NCBI GenBank assembly: GCA_027920525.1
Contig: CP115858.1
Span: forward strand, 1,860,001-1,924,000
Origin: Chryseobacterium daecheongense
GTDB taxonomy: Bacteria; Bacteroidota; Bacteroidia; Flavobacteriales; Weeksellaceae
Length of the DNA: 64,000 bases
Reading direction: 5' to 3'
The position numbers were made by a program, and so were the translations under genes. The stretch's first letter is position 1, and every line of letters begins with the position of its first letter. Under the pieces are notes generated by a model. The model was given only the letters and a program-made list of their open reading frames with translations, made no database searches and had not been told where the DNA came from. This document shows positions 8,864 through 16,877 of the stretch, piece by piece.

Positions 8864-9403
8864 ATGACAGAAATTAAGAAGTTAGAAAAACTGATATCTG
8901 ACCCAACAGTCAATTGGGGACTTAATGGATATGAGACAGATACGATATTTGTTGTTTCCGCCATTGCGATGGGTAATATTTTTGAATTTTCATTAAGAGA
9001 GAAAAAACAGCATTATAAAAAAAACTGGGAAACAGGTCCTGATGAGATTAATGATCTCAATGAGGTTATAAAGCAGGGACACTCTTTCGGGGCCTTTATC
9101 AATGGTGAACTTGTAGGATGGCTTATTGCCGAATTCCGGGAGTGGAATAATAGCTTTTATATTGAAAATATTTTAATCAGTGAAAAATTTAGAGGACAGG
9201 ATATTGGAAAGCAACTGATTAAAAAGGCAAACAGAGAAGCCCGGGATTTAAATTGCAGAATCGTAGAACTGGAAACCCAAAACACCAACTACCCTGCCAT
9301 AAAATTTTATCTGCGTGCAGGATTTAGTTTTACTGGGATCAATACAAAACTCTATAATGACTCTACGGAAACAGCAATATACATGAGCTTTGATGTCTTA
9401 TAG
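8864..9403 (+). CDS. GNAT-family N-acetyltransferase, SatA-like
   Basis: The 179-aa protein has a GNAT fold: the acetyl-CoA binding motif A is ILISEKFRGQDIGKQLIKKA (~107-126, R/Q-x-x-G-x-G/A), followed by VELETQNTNYPAIKFYLRAGF (~133-153), a segment typical of streptothricin and related acetyltransferases. It would transfer acetyl from acetyl-CoA to an amine in the cytosol. A role in antibiotic modification is possible but not shown. It follows the unknown 8198 gene and converges on the HxlR gene with only two bases between stop codons. Confidence 0.78.
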   Translation: MTEIKKLEKLISDPTVNWGLNGYETDTIFVVSAIAMGNIFEFSLREKKQHYKKNWETGPDEINDLNEVIKQGHSFGAFINGELVGWLIAEFREWNNSFYIENILISEKFRGQDIGKQLIKKANREARDLNCRIVELETQNTNYPAIKFYLRAGFSFTGINTKLYNDSTETAIYMSFDVL

Positions 9404-9405
9404 CT

Positions 9406-9747
9406 CTACCATTCACTTAGAATTCTTGATCGGTGAGAAAGTCCCCAGAAGTGCAGCTCGTCCAAAACTTTTTCAAGGGACATGCCGTGCTCTGTAATGG
9501 AATATTCTACTTTAGGCGGAACAGTATCAAAAGCTTCCCTTTTTATCAGTTTATTTACCTCCAGAAGTTTCAACTCTTTGGACAGAATTTTATCTGTAAT
9601 ACCGGTTACTTCTTTAGAAAGTTCGCCAAATCTTTTGGGTTTTTCAGATAAAGAAAATAAAATTAATAATTTCCACTTTCCTTCTACTGCTTCAAGAGCA
9701 TCCTTAATAGAAAGCATTGTCTTGGGGCATCCTCCTTTTGCCAGCAT
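9406..9747 (-). CDS. HxlR/DUF24-family transcriptional regulator
   Basis: This 113-aa winged-helix protein contains the family core: EGKWKLLILFSLSEKPKRFGELSKEV..IT.KILSKELKLLE and a wing with VEYSITEHG. Cys7 in KGGCPKT is placed like the redox-sensing cysteine of the DUF24 regulators YodB/HypR, suggesting electrophile or oxidant sensing. It is divergent from a DoxX-like gene, and a palindromic operator-like sequence lies between them (9767-9804), so autoregulation and control of DoxX are likely. HxlR proteins act as dimers in the cytosol. Confidence 0.87.
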   Translation of the reverse strand: MLAKGGCPKTMLSIKDALEAVEGKWKLLILFSLSEKPKRFGELSKEVTGITDKILSKELKLLEVNKLIKREAFDTVPPKVEYSITEHGMSLEKVLDELHFWGLSHRSRILSEW

Positions 9748-9766
9748 AACTTATTGATTTCATTAT

Positions 9767-9804
9767 TACTTTCCGGCCGGAAAGTACTATCCAAAGGGAA
9801 AGTA
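9767..9804. promoter_or_regulatory. Palindromic operator between hxlR-type and doxX-type genes
   Basis: A perfect 20-bp palindrome (TACTTTCC-GGCC-GGAAAGTA, 9767-9786) is immediately followed and overlapped by a second imperfect one with the same half-sites (TACTATCC...GGGAAAGTA, 9785-9804). DUF24 regulators bind inverted TACT/AGTA half-sites, which fits. It lies 20 bases upstream of the HxlR start and ahead of a TAATTTTG element for the divergent gene. Confidence 0.75.
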
Positions 9805-9829
9805 ACCATGGCCGCATAACAAATGTAAG

Positions 9830-9837
9830 TAATTTTG
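9830..9837 (+). promoter_or_regulatory. Candidate -7 element of the DoxX gene
   Basis: TAATTTTG matches the Bacteroidetes -7 consensus TAnnTTTG, 28 bases before the ATG at 9866 and just downstream of the palindromic operator. No good -33 TTTG is present, so activation or weak promoter strength is possible. Confidence 0.4.
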
Positions 9838-9865
9838 AATCATTAAAATCAATAGATCATTAGAA

Positions 9866-10252
9866 ATGAAAACCTCAAAAATTTTAAGCATTACCATTTG
9901 GGCTGCAAAAATCTTTTTATCCGTTTCACTACTTTGGGCAGCCTCTATGAAATTATTCCAGCCTGCTGAAACATTAGCTCAAATGTGGCCATGGACTGAA
10001 CAAAACCGTAGTTTGGTTTTGGTAACAGGAATTATTGATGCGGTGGCTGCGATCGGGATTCTTCTTCCTGATCTGATAACACTCAAATCAAGGCTTACCT
10101 TATACACAGCATATGGAGTAATTATATTGATGATTTTCGCAAGTGTATTTCATATTTCACGGGGAGAAGCAGGACAAATTGGTATAAATATATTTTTTCT
10201 GCTGGTGGCTCTGTTTATTATCTGGACGAAAAAGAGATGCTCTCATTTCTAA
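9866..10252 (+). CDS. DoxX-like four-helix membrane protein
   Basis: This 128-aa protein has four predicted membrane helices (~10-30, 48-68, 76-97, 102-122) and the DoxX-like opening AAKIFLSVSLLWAASMKLF followed by a glutamine/proline loop. DoxX-like proteins include B. subtilis MhqP, induced by quinones under DUF24/MarR control, so a role in electrophile or redox stress fits the divergent HxlR neighbour. The biochemical activity is unknown. It ends 92 bases before the TetR gene, which has its own promoter. Confidence 0.75.
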   Translation: MKTSKILSITIWAAKIFLSVSLLWAASMKLFQPAETLAQMWPWTEQNRSLVLVTGIIDAVAAIGILLPDLITLKSRLTLYTAYGVIILMIFASVFHISRGEAGQIGINIFFLLVALFIIWTKKRCSHF

Positions 10253-10292
10253 CTCAATCGACAAAATCAATTAAAGATATTACAAATTCCAT

Positions 10293-10324
10293 TTTGTACC
10301 GAACGGTACAATTACATACCTTTG
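10293..10324 (+). promoter_or_regulatory. Promoter of the TetR gene
   Basis: TTTG at 10293-10296 and TACCTTTG at 10317-10324 are separated by 20 bases, a near-perfect Bacteroidetes sigma-ABfr promoter (TTTG-N19-21-TAnnTTTG). It sits 19 bases ahead of the ATG at 10344, and the TetR operator covers the -33 element and spacer. Confidence 0.75.
10294..10311. promoter_or_regulatory. TetR-type operator, site 1
   Basis: This is an 18-bp inverted repeat, TTGTACCG-AA-CGGTACAA, with perfect 8-bp arms. It overlaps the TetR gene promoter, the arrangement expected for autorepression, and it recurs in related form at 10945-10962. Confidence 0.8.
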
Positions 10325-10343
10325 CTCTGTTAAATCATTCATC

Positions 10344-10928
10344 ATGGCAGGAAGACCTAAAATATTCGACGAGCATCAGGCAATTGAAAAGGCTACTGAA
10401 GTTTTCAGAGCAAAGGGATACGATGCGTCTTCTGCAGACGAATTGCTTAATGCGATGGGAATAGGAAAAGGAAGTTTTTATCATGCCTTTAAAGGAGGAA
10501 AACAGGAGCTTTATGTACGTTCCATTGAACAGTTTTCCGAAGGTTTTCTTAGTAGATTTGAGCAGCAGCTTTCAAGTTCTGATAATGAAATTGAATTGAT
10601 TAAAACATTTTTTTTACAGCTTTCCCAAAAACCTGATTGCGATAGAGAGACAGGTTGCTATCTGGGAAATGCTTTAGTACAGCTATCCGAAAAAGATATT
10701 GAAGCCAAGCACATCTCAGGAAGGCTTTTGAAAAAACTTCAGCAGACCTTTAAAAAATCGATCAAAAAAGCTCAGGACAACGGACAAATAAAAAATGCAG
10801 AAGATCCCGAAATTCTTGCGTGGCATCTCACCAATTTATGGAATGGACTTCATGTTACAAGACGTATGGAGAATTCATCTAAAACACTTCGTTCAATCAT
10901 TGAAATAAATTTGAAAGTGCTTGACTAA
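10344..10928 (+). CDS. TetR/AcrR-family transcriptional repressor
   Basis: This 194-aa protein has the TetR N-terminal HTH (~10-55: AIEKATEVFRAKGYDASSAD, LLNAMGIGKGSFYHAF, where the recognition helix ends with the YHAF pattern) and a C-terminal ligand/dimer domain (TetR_C type, with GCYLGNALVQLS). The family represses genes until a small ligand binds. Near-identical inverted repeats overlap its own promoter and the promoter region of the SDR gene 63 bases downstream, so its regulon here is itself plus that reductase. Inducer unknown. Confidence 0.9.
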   Translation: MAGRPKIFDEHQAIEKATEVFRAKGYDASSADELLNAMGIGKGSFYHAFKGGKQELYVRSIEQFSEGFLSRFEQQLSSSDNEIELIKTFFLQLSQKPDCDRETGCYLGNALVQLSEKDIEAKHISGRLLKKLQQTFKKSIKKAQDNGQIKNAEDPEILAWHLTNLWNGLHVTRRMENSSKTLRSIIEINLKVLD

Positions 10929-10944
10929 ATTTTTTTGGACAATT

Positions 10945-10962
10945 TTGTACTAAATGGTACAA
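10945..10962. promoter_or_regulatory. TetR-type operator, site 2
   Basis: Inverted repeat TTGTAC-N6-GTACAA, 18 bp, same outer arms as site 1 at 10294. It overlaps a TTTG -33-like element (10944-10947) that precedes a TAAATATT element at 10970, so it should control the SDR gene. Confidence 0.75.
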
Positions 10963-10991
10963 TATAAAATAAATATTTTAAATCAACAGTT

Positions 10992-11729
10992 ATGAACATT
11001 ACAAACAACACCATCCTTATCACAGGAGGAGGATCAGGAATCGGCTTAGAAATTGCAAAATTGTTAAATCCGTCCAATAAAATTATTATTGTAGGTAGGA
11101 ACAAAGAAAAACTGGACAATGCTGCCCAGGGATTGGAAAATGTATTCACTATTCAGGCAGACATCACTGATGAAAATGACATCAATCGTCTGATAGAAGA
11201 GATCAAAATCAATTTTGGTACATTGAACATCCTGATTAATAATGCCGGCCATGCATATGCTTATACTTTATCGGACTCTTCTGACACCTATACTAAAGCG
11301 ATTGCAGAATTTACAACCAATTACTTTGCTCCTATCCGACTTACTGAAAAATTACTCCCTTTACTGAAACAGCAAAACAACGCGGCGATAGTTAACGTAT
11401 CCTCAATTGTTGCATTTATTCCGGGATCTCATGTGCCCACCTATTCGGATTCCAAGGCAGCTTTACATTCCTATACAAGATTATTGAGATATGAACTGGC
11501 AAAAGATACTGGCATTAAGGTTTTTGAGCTTATGCCTCCTTTGGTTGACACAGATTTCTCTGTAGAGATCGGTGGCCGTGAAAACGGCATTCCGGCATCT
11601 GTTGTTGCTGAAGATCTTGTAAAAGCCCTTGAGCAAGATACCTTTGAAGTTCGCGTCGGAAATACCGAAATGGTTTACAGCAATTTCTTTGCAGGCTCAG
11701 AAGGCGCTTTCGAGGTATTCAATAAATAA
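10992..11729 (+). CDS. Short-chain dehydrogenase/reductase (DltE-like)
   Basis: This 245-aa classical SDR has the NAD(P)-binding TGGGSGIG (~11-18), the NNAG motif (~82-85), catalytic Ser in VNVSSIVAF, and the YSDSK catalytic Tyr-x3-Lys (~149-153). The C-terminal region resembles the DltE-type oxidoreductases. It probably reduces or oxidises a small carbonyl/alcohol substrate in the cytosol. An operator shared with the upstream TetR gene lies 30 bases before the start, suggesting ligand-induced expression, perhaps in detoxification of the regulator's inducer. Confidence 0.87.
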   Translation: MNITNNTILITGGGSGIGLEIAKLLNPSNKIIIVGRNKEKLDNAAQGLENVFTIQADITDENDINRLIEEIKINFGTLNILINNAGHAYAYTLSDSSDTYTKAIAEFTTNYFAPIRLTEKLLPLLKQQNNAAIVNVSSIVAFIPGSHVPTYSDSKAALHSYTRLLRYELAKDTGIKVFELMPPLVDTDFSVEIGGRENGIPASVVAEDLVKALEQDTFEVRVGNTEMVYSNFFAGSEGAFEVFNK

Positions 11730-11969
11730 TCAAGAATTAAATAATAGTTTTTAGAAGTTAATAGTTCTTTTATATAGATGCAAAGCCGGTGTTCAATTGA
11801 ATATCGGTTTTGTATTTGTAATAAAAGAGTTTAAAATTATAGTGAAGAAGCATAGGGTATTTCCAGATTTTCAGATTAACTATGAACCTCACAACAAAGA
11901 AAATTTGAACTCCTCAACAAAGCCAATAGCTTAGTTTATTATGAACTTTGTCCTGTAAAATTAAAAAAA

Positions 11970-12947
11970 ATGGAAAATTTAATATCAGGAAAAACGGTAT
12001 TGGTAACAGGAGGAACCGGATTCGTGGGAATACACACAATTCTTCAATTATTACAACAAGGATATACAGTAAAAACAACCCTTCGCTCACTTCATAAAAA
12101 AGATGTCATATTGAAAGCACTGAAAGAAGGTGGAATTTCAGACTTCTCACACCTGTCTTTTTATGAAACAGACCTTACAAGTGACCGTAATTGGGATGCA
12201 GCAACCAAAAACTGTAATTTTGTAATTCATATAGCGTCTCCTTTCCCTGCTCAAGATCCTAAAGATGAAAATGAGCTGATTATTCCTGCCAGGGATGGAG
12301 CTTTACGCGTATTACAATTTTCGAGATCTGCAGGGGTAAAAAGAGTAATTCTTACCTCATCTTTTGCCGCAGTTGGTTATACTAATAATACAGAAGGACA
12401 CATTTTCACAGAAAGAGACTGGACAGATCTCAATGCTGAACTTCCTCCTTATATAAAATCGAAAACTGTTGCCGAAAAAGCAGCTTGGAAATTTATACAT
12501 ACAGAAGGTAATAATATGGAATTAACCGTAATAAATCCCGTGGGTATTTTTGGTCCTGCGCTCGCTGGAATTTCTTCAGCTTCATTGGATATTGCAATTA
12601 CAGGAATTATTAACGGAACTACCAATTACAATCCCAATTTCACTATGGGTGTAGTAGATGTAAGAGACGTTGCGGATATTCATATCAAAGCCATGCTCCA
12701 TCCTAATGCTGCTGGAGAAAGATTCATTGCCACTTCAGAAGGAGTTATGTCATTTTACGATGTAGCTGAACTAATAAAGGAAAAAAGAAGCGAATATGCT
12801 TCCAATATTAAGGCGTTAAATCCAATTGACATTCATTTCTACAAAGAAATTTCTAATGAAAAAGCCAGATCTTTACTAGGATGGAATCCCAGAAGCAGAG
12901 AAGAAGCAATATTAGCCAGTGCAGATAGTTTAATGTTAAAATCATAA
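11970..12947 (+). CDS. NAD-dependent epimerase/dehydratase family reductase (dihydroflavonol-4-reductase-like)
   Basis: The 325-aa extended SDR begins with TGGTGFVGIHTILQLLQQG, the Rossmann nucleotide motif, and contains HIASPFP (~80), LTSSFAAVGY (catalytic Ser region) and YIKSKTVAEKAAW (YxxxK). The sequence is typical of the DFR/cinnamoyl-CoA reductase/aldehyde reductase group, which reduce aldehydes or ketones with NADPH. The actual substrate cannot be predicted. A 240-base AT-rich gap precedes it, and an AraC-family gene follows 26 bases after the stop, suggesting related regulation. Confidence 0.84.
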   Translation: MENLISGKTVLVTGGTGFVGIHTILQLLQQGYTVKTTLRSLHKKDVILKALKEGGISDFSHLSFYETDLTSDRNWDAATKNCNFVIHIASPFPAQDPKDENELIIPARDGALRVLQFSRSAGVKRVILTSSFAAVGYTNNTEGHIFTERDWTDLNAELPPYIKSKTVAEKAAWKFIHTEGNNMELTVINPVGIFGPALAGISSASLDIAITGIINGTTNYNPNFTMGVVDVRDVADIHIKAMLHPNAAGERFIATSEGVMSFYDVAELIKEKRSEYASNIKALNPIDIHFYKEISNEKARSLLGWNPRSREEAILASADSLMLKS

Positions 12948-12953
12948 ATTTGT
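12946..12953 (+). promoter_or_regulatory. Candidate -7 element for the AraC gene
   Basis: TAAATTTG, an exact TAnnTTTG match, overlaps the last base pairs of the preceding stop codon and lies 20 bases before the TTG start at 12974. No strong -33 element is seen. Confidence 0.35.
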
Positions 12954-12973
12954 CATACTAAAGCAATAGTCCA

Positions 12974-13795
12974 TTGAAATTTAACAACATACAATCCTGC
13001 CACCTTGGTCCTGAAATATCACCGGAACAATTTATTCCGGAACATTTCTTTCTGTTTTTGCTCAAAGGATCAATGGTTTCGTATGATGGTTATAAGCATT
13101 ACACTATGAGACCCGGGGATTACTGCATTGCAAGAAAAAATCATCTGGTCCGTTACACAAAGCACAAGGAAGACGGAGCCTTTGAAAAAGTAATTATAGC
13201 CTTTGATGAAGCATTCCTAAAAAAATTTCTGGAACGTCATCCCTACTCTGTAGAACCAACGGAAAACGACGACTCCTTTTTGTTTATAGATGAAGATAAA
13301 CTGATTAAAAATTTTGTTCAGTCCTTAGAGCCATATTACAACGGAACAGAACAATTAGACAGTATTTTTGTTGATATTAAAAGAGAAGAACTTCTTATGA
13401 TTCTGTTAAAAAACAATCACGAACTAAAGAATATCTTCTTTAATTTCAGCGCCCCTCATAAAATTGATTTGGAACTATTTATGAATCATAATTTTAAATT
13501 CAACATCAGCCTTGAACGCTTTGCATTTATGACAGGAAGGAGTTTGTCAACATTCAAGCGTGAATTTAAAATGATCTTCAACATGACTCCCGGTAAATGG
13601 CTAATAAAAAGGCGTTTGCAGGAAGCTTATTTTCTATTGGACAAAGAGCATAAAAAACCGACAGAAATTTATATTGATCTTGGCTTCGAAGATCTCTCCC
13701 ATTTTTCTTATGTATTTAAAAAGCAATATGGATTTTCTCCCGCATATTTGAATAACAGATCCCACTCCTCATCAATGACCAATCAGTCGCATTAA
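12974..13795 (+). CDS. AraC-family transcriptional regulator
   Basis: This 273-aa protein has an N-terminal cupin-like sensor domain (~15-110, with LLKGSMVSYDGYKHYTMRPGDY) and a C-terminal double HTH (~170-262, with FKFNISLERFAFMTGRSLSTFKREFK and PTEIYIDLGFEDLSHFSYVFKKQYGFSPA). The start is TTG at 12974; later ATGs would remove the first cupin strand. It follows the DFR-like reductase on the same strand and precedes a double-glycine peptide gene, either of which could be its target. Ligand unknown. Confidence 0.87.
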   Translation: MKFNNIQSCHLGPEISPEQFIPEHFFLFLLKGSMVSYDGYKHYTMRPGDYCIARKNHLVRYTKHKEDGAFEKVIIAFDEAFLKKFLERHPYSVEPTENDDSFLFIDEDKLIKNFVQSLEPYYNGTEQLDSIFVDIKREELLMILLKNNHELKNIFFNFSAPHKIDLELFMNHNFKFNISLERFAFMTGRSLSTFKREFKMIFNMTPGKWLIKRRLQEAYFLLDKEHKKPTEIYIDLGFEDLSHFSYVFKKQYGFSPAYLNNRSHSSSMTNQSH

Positions 13796-13849
13796 ATTGC
13801 CTTGATAATTTTAGTATATTAGTAATCAATAAATTAAAATACTATTACT

Positions 13850-14086
13850 ATGAAAAATTCAAAGAAATTATCAAGAAGAGATCTGGTATTGATCAGCGGC
13901 GGTGATACAGCATATGCATTTTGCCTCGATGGCGTTTGTCCTCCGGCGGGTCCTGGTTATGATACTTACTGTAGTGGTGATGTATGTTATAAAACTCCCA
14001 AAACAGGTGGGGGCCCAATAGGTGGATGTCATGAACCCAAACGTTTCTGCCAGGAATGGGAAACAGGATGTGGATGCGTCTACTAA
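13850..14086 (+). CDS. Cysteine-rich bacteriocin-like peptide with double-glycine leader
   Basis: This 78-aa peptide opens with KNSKKLSRRDLVLISGG, the leader type seen in flavobacterial bacteriocin-like peptides; cleavage is expected after G18. The mature part has eight cysteines (25, 30, 41, 46, 60, 67, 74, 76), including two C-x4-C units, and is rich in Gly and Pro, suggesting a disulfide-stabilised or modified product. No dedicated peptidase-ABC transporter or modification enzyme is adjacent. It lies 54 bases after an AraC gene and ends before a strong terminator. Bactericidal activity is not shown; it could be a signalling or structural peptide. Confidence 0.72.
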   Translation: MKNSKKLSRRDLVLISGGDTAYAFCLDGVCPPAGPGYDTYCSGDVCYKTPKTGGGPIGGCHEPKRFCQEWETGCGCVY

Positions 14087-14092
14087 TGATAT

Positions 14093-14121
14093 GAAAAAAG
14101 AGTGGTTACCCACTCTTTTTT
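14093..14121. terminator. Bidirectional intrinsic terminator
   Basis: A perfect hairpin AAAAAGAGTGG-TTAC-CCACTCTTTTT sits between the convergent peptide gene and the 14150 protease gene, with T/A runs on both sides. Confidence 0.88.
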
Positions 14122-14149
14122 ATTGAAATCATTTCAACAAAAGAAATGT

Positions 14150-15163
14150 TTACAATGTAGCTATATAATTTTCGTAGCCACTTTTGCCAAGCACCTCTTT
14201 AGGGGTCAGTTTGTATATATCCTTCCACGATTCAGGTCCATGTTTTTCTACATATTTTTCTACAATCCTGAAGCCAAGCCAGTAATTTAAAGTTTTGGGA
14301 GCTTGGGGGAAAAGTTTTTTCCGATCATTTCTTAACAATGGATTATCTCCGGAGGTATCCTCAAAATAAGGTTTTACATTGGTGAAGATTTCCTTTTCAT
14401 GATTTAGATACCATGTCCAGTTTTCCTGGGACATATTTTCTACTGCATTATGCTTCTCCATTTTTCCTTCGAAAAATACCCAGGTAAAATAACAGGCAAA
14501 ACCTTCATCAATAGTCTGGCTTAATGCTGAATTTTTATCCTTATCCTGATTTCTGAACTTTTCATATACCAAATGATTGAGTTCATGAGGCAACCCTTTC
14601 TCGAGTATAAATTCAGGGTCAATATTTTTATTATTGAGTTCAAGAGCAAATTGCCCGGCATTACAACCTCCAAAACCAATTCCTGTTAGTGGGCTGAAAA
14701 GTATACTAATAGTTGCTTTAGGCTGGTATGGAACTAGTCTGCCAAATTTCTTCAAATTAGTTGTCAGCACACGGTTGATATTCACCTTTAGCAATTCTTT
14801 GGTTTTACGGTCAAACTCAGCTTTATGTTTGAGATAAAGTGTTTTATTCCATTCAACCATTCCTTCCGGAGTATTGTATAAAGAAGCATTTTTTTCACCA
14901 AAGATCATAGCATAGCAACTATCCCAAAGCCTTTTATGAGGATGATAAACCTTTTGAACAATCATTTTTTCATCAAAAGAATTATTGTGATGCGCCAGTA
15001 TCTGATATTTGAAAAGGTTTTTAATGACAATATCATTCACTTTAATACTGTCTGCCACTTTCTCAACATCTTTTTCGAAAGAATTCTCTGGGCTAAGCTT
15101 TTGGTTGGTAGAACAAAAATACACTGTAATAACACTGAATATCAATAATGTAGTCCTTTTCAT
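14150..15163 (-). CDS. Putative exported zinc protease (DUF2268-like)
   Basis: The 337-aa protein starts with a hydrophobic signal containing VYFCST, a possible lipobox. Around residues 195-225 it contains LPHELNHLVYEKF (HExxH) followed ~30 residues later by TIDEGFACYF, the HExxH...E gluzincin-like arrangement seen in the DUF2268 predicted proteases. The zinc ligands would be the two His and the Glu of DEGFA. Substrate unknown. It lies 71 bases upstream-to-downstream from a second, distantly similar exported protease-like gene (15235-16566), both transcribed on the minus strand. Confidence 0.7.
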   Translation of the reverse strand: MKRTTLLIFSVITVYFCSTNQKLSPENSFEKDVEKVADSIKVNDIVIKNLFKYQILAHHNNSFDEKMIVQKVYHPHKRLWDSCYAMIFGEKNASLYNTPEGMVEWNKTLYLKHKAEFDRKTKELLKVNINRVLTTNLKKFGRLVPYQPKATISILFSPLTGIGFGGCNAGQFALELNNKNIDPEFILEKGLPHELNHLVYEKFRNQDKDKNSALSQTIDEGFACYFTWVFFEGKMEKHNAVENMSQENWTWYLNHEKEIFTNVKPYFEDTSGDNPLLRNDRKKLFPQAPKTLNYWLGFRIVEKYVEKHGPESWKDIYKLTPKEVLGKSGYENYIATL

Positions 15164-15234
15164 CTCGTGGTTTTAGGTTTATCTTGGTATCTATTTTTTT
15201 CTTTAACGCGGTAATCTTGATGCTTTTATTTCAC

Positions 15235-16566
15235 TTATCTGAACTTTAGGTCATATTTACTCTGATCAAGAAACAGAAGTGGATTTTCCATTTCGATCAT
15301 TTCTTTTAAAGCGGATTTTTTATCTGTGGCATTTTCATAATAGGCTTCGGCCAGATTGTAGCCCATTCTGTAACCAAGATCTCCCGGCCGGTCCTTGCTG
15401 ACAGAAGCATTAAAAAGCCAGTTACTAAAATCTTTTGTGCATAACTCATTTTTGAGCTCATTCCAAAGTCTTTTCTCATTTTCTTTACCATACATAAATG
15501 CTCTGCTGTTATAGTTCTTTTTTTCCAACAATACTTTCTCCGAAATATATGATGCCACGCCTTCTTTTATGATATTTTCCAGAAGAATGCATTCACATGC
15601 ATTTTTATCAGTTTTTCTCTGTTGGGTATGGATGTATTCATGAACCGCTGTTTCTTTAATAAAATCAACCACATCCGATTCATTATTCCGGGATAAAATA
15701 TCCGCTTTTAGGTTTTCATTCGTTATTTCAGATATATCACAATCCTTATTTCCAGCAAGCATTTCTACGCCTATCAATATATAATTACCCGAAATTGTTC
15801 CTCCTGTTGACATAGGGCCAATAACAAAACAGATTTTAGCAGGTTTTGCTTCCGGATACCATTTTTTGAATTCAGTGATCACTGATCCTATATTTTCCAT
15901 CTGCATGGCTATCATGGTATTGTTTCTGACACTAGTATAGAATTTACTGTATTTTTTTATCCGTTCAACAAAAAACTCTGCAGAAAAGTACCTTACTTTC
16001 TCAAATTCCCTAAGCCCATCTGTTGCGCGGTCCAGATATATTTTTTGGATAACATCTATGCTATCCTGTTTACTTTTTGCCAGCTTCAACTGATCATATG
16101 CTTCCCAAAAATGCATGACATCTACAGTCATGATATCTTTAGCATTTTCTTTCTTCAGACCAAGAGCTACCTTCTCCCGGTTTTTCAATTCATTTTTGGT
16201 CAGTTTTTTTGAAGTAATTCCAATCACCCCATTTGGTTTTTTCTCTTTTTCAACAGAACGAATAATCAGCTTGTAATAATCATCTTTTTCGGGTGAAAAC
16301 TCCATTTTATCATAACCATTGTTACCGTCTGCAAGATCTACAGAAGCAACTTTTTTCCCTGATGAATCCATAAGTATAACTTCAACATCTATATTATTTT
16401 GATAAACTGTAAAGAGATAAATATCTCCTTTTTTCAAATTCAAATGATAATGAGCATCAGAAGATCCATCAAATGACAGATTTGGATATGATTTCCCGAG
16501 TTCTATTTTTTGTCCGTGCGAAAATGCATATACGATGAATAAGAGAAAAAATAATTTTTGCTTCAT
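15235..16566 (-). CDS. Exported protein with beta-rich N-domain and DUF2268-like zinc protease domain
   Basis: The 443-aa protein has a signal peptide (ends FSHGQ, ~residue 19), then a ~110-residue beta-rich domain resembling bacterial pre-peptidase C-terminal domains (HYHLNLKKGDIYLFTV, DDYYKLIIRS), and a helical zinc-protease-like domain. That domain has AVHEYIHTQQR (HExxH) with KEGVASYISE ~25 residues later, which parallels the DEGFA motif of the neighbouring gene. A GldB-like relationship is possible. It is probably periplasmic or on the outer membrane. The substrate is unknown. It is upstream of the 14150 gene on the minus strand, probably co-transcribed. Confidence 0.7.
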   Translation of the reverse strand: MKQKLFFLLFIVYAFSHGQKIELGKSYPNLSFDGSSDAHYHLNLKKGDIYLFTVYQNNIDVEVILMDSSGKKVASVDLADGNNGYDKMEFSPEKDDYYKLIIRSVEKEKKPNGVIGITSKKLTKNELKNREKVALGLKKENAKDIMTVDVMHFWEAYDQLKLAKSKQDSIDVIQKIYLDRATDGLREFEKVRYFSAEFFVERIKKYSKFYTSVRNNTMIAMQMENIGSVITEFKKWYPEAKPAKICFVIGPMSTGGTISGNYILIGVEMLAGNKDCDISEITNENLKADILSRNNESDVVDFIKETAVHEYIHTQQRKTDKNACECILLENIIKEGVASYISEKVLLEKKNYNSRAFMYGKENEKRLWNELKNELCTKDFSNWLFNASVSKDRPGDLGYRMGYNLAEAYYENATDKKSALKEMIEMENPLLFLDQSKYDLKFR

Positions 16567-16877
16567 ATTGAATTAAGGTGTCTATCATAATAGACAGTTC
16601 AAAAATAAATTTTATTACAAGTGAAATAAGTATTTACAATATTTTTTAATAATATTTTAATTATAGGTTCAGAAATATAGAATATAATTTTTCACTACTT
16701 TCAATTTTACATAAAGAAAATTTGCTTCTTTTATTTTTATAAACACACCCACTTTTTCGGCTACAGAAAAGTAGATTCAGTCTTTTAGCTGAAATCTATT
16801 TATTATTCAGATTTGTTTATTTTAAGAGAGAGGTTTTATTAAATTTGCGATCTTAAAAAACTACGATCTGATTTAAA
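16567..16877. other. Divergent intergenic region
   Basis: This 311-base AT-rich gap lies between the 15235 protease gene and the 16878 membrane protein gene. Apart from the promoter candidate at 16812-16847, no gene or stable hairpin was recognised. Confidence 0.5.
16812..16847 (+). promoter_or_regulatory. Candidate promoter of the 16878 gene
   Basis: TAAATTTG (16840-16847) matches the -7 consensus and lies 30 bases before the ATG. A TTTG at 16812-16815 is 24 bases upstream, slightly longer spacing than usual. Confidence 0.4.
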
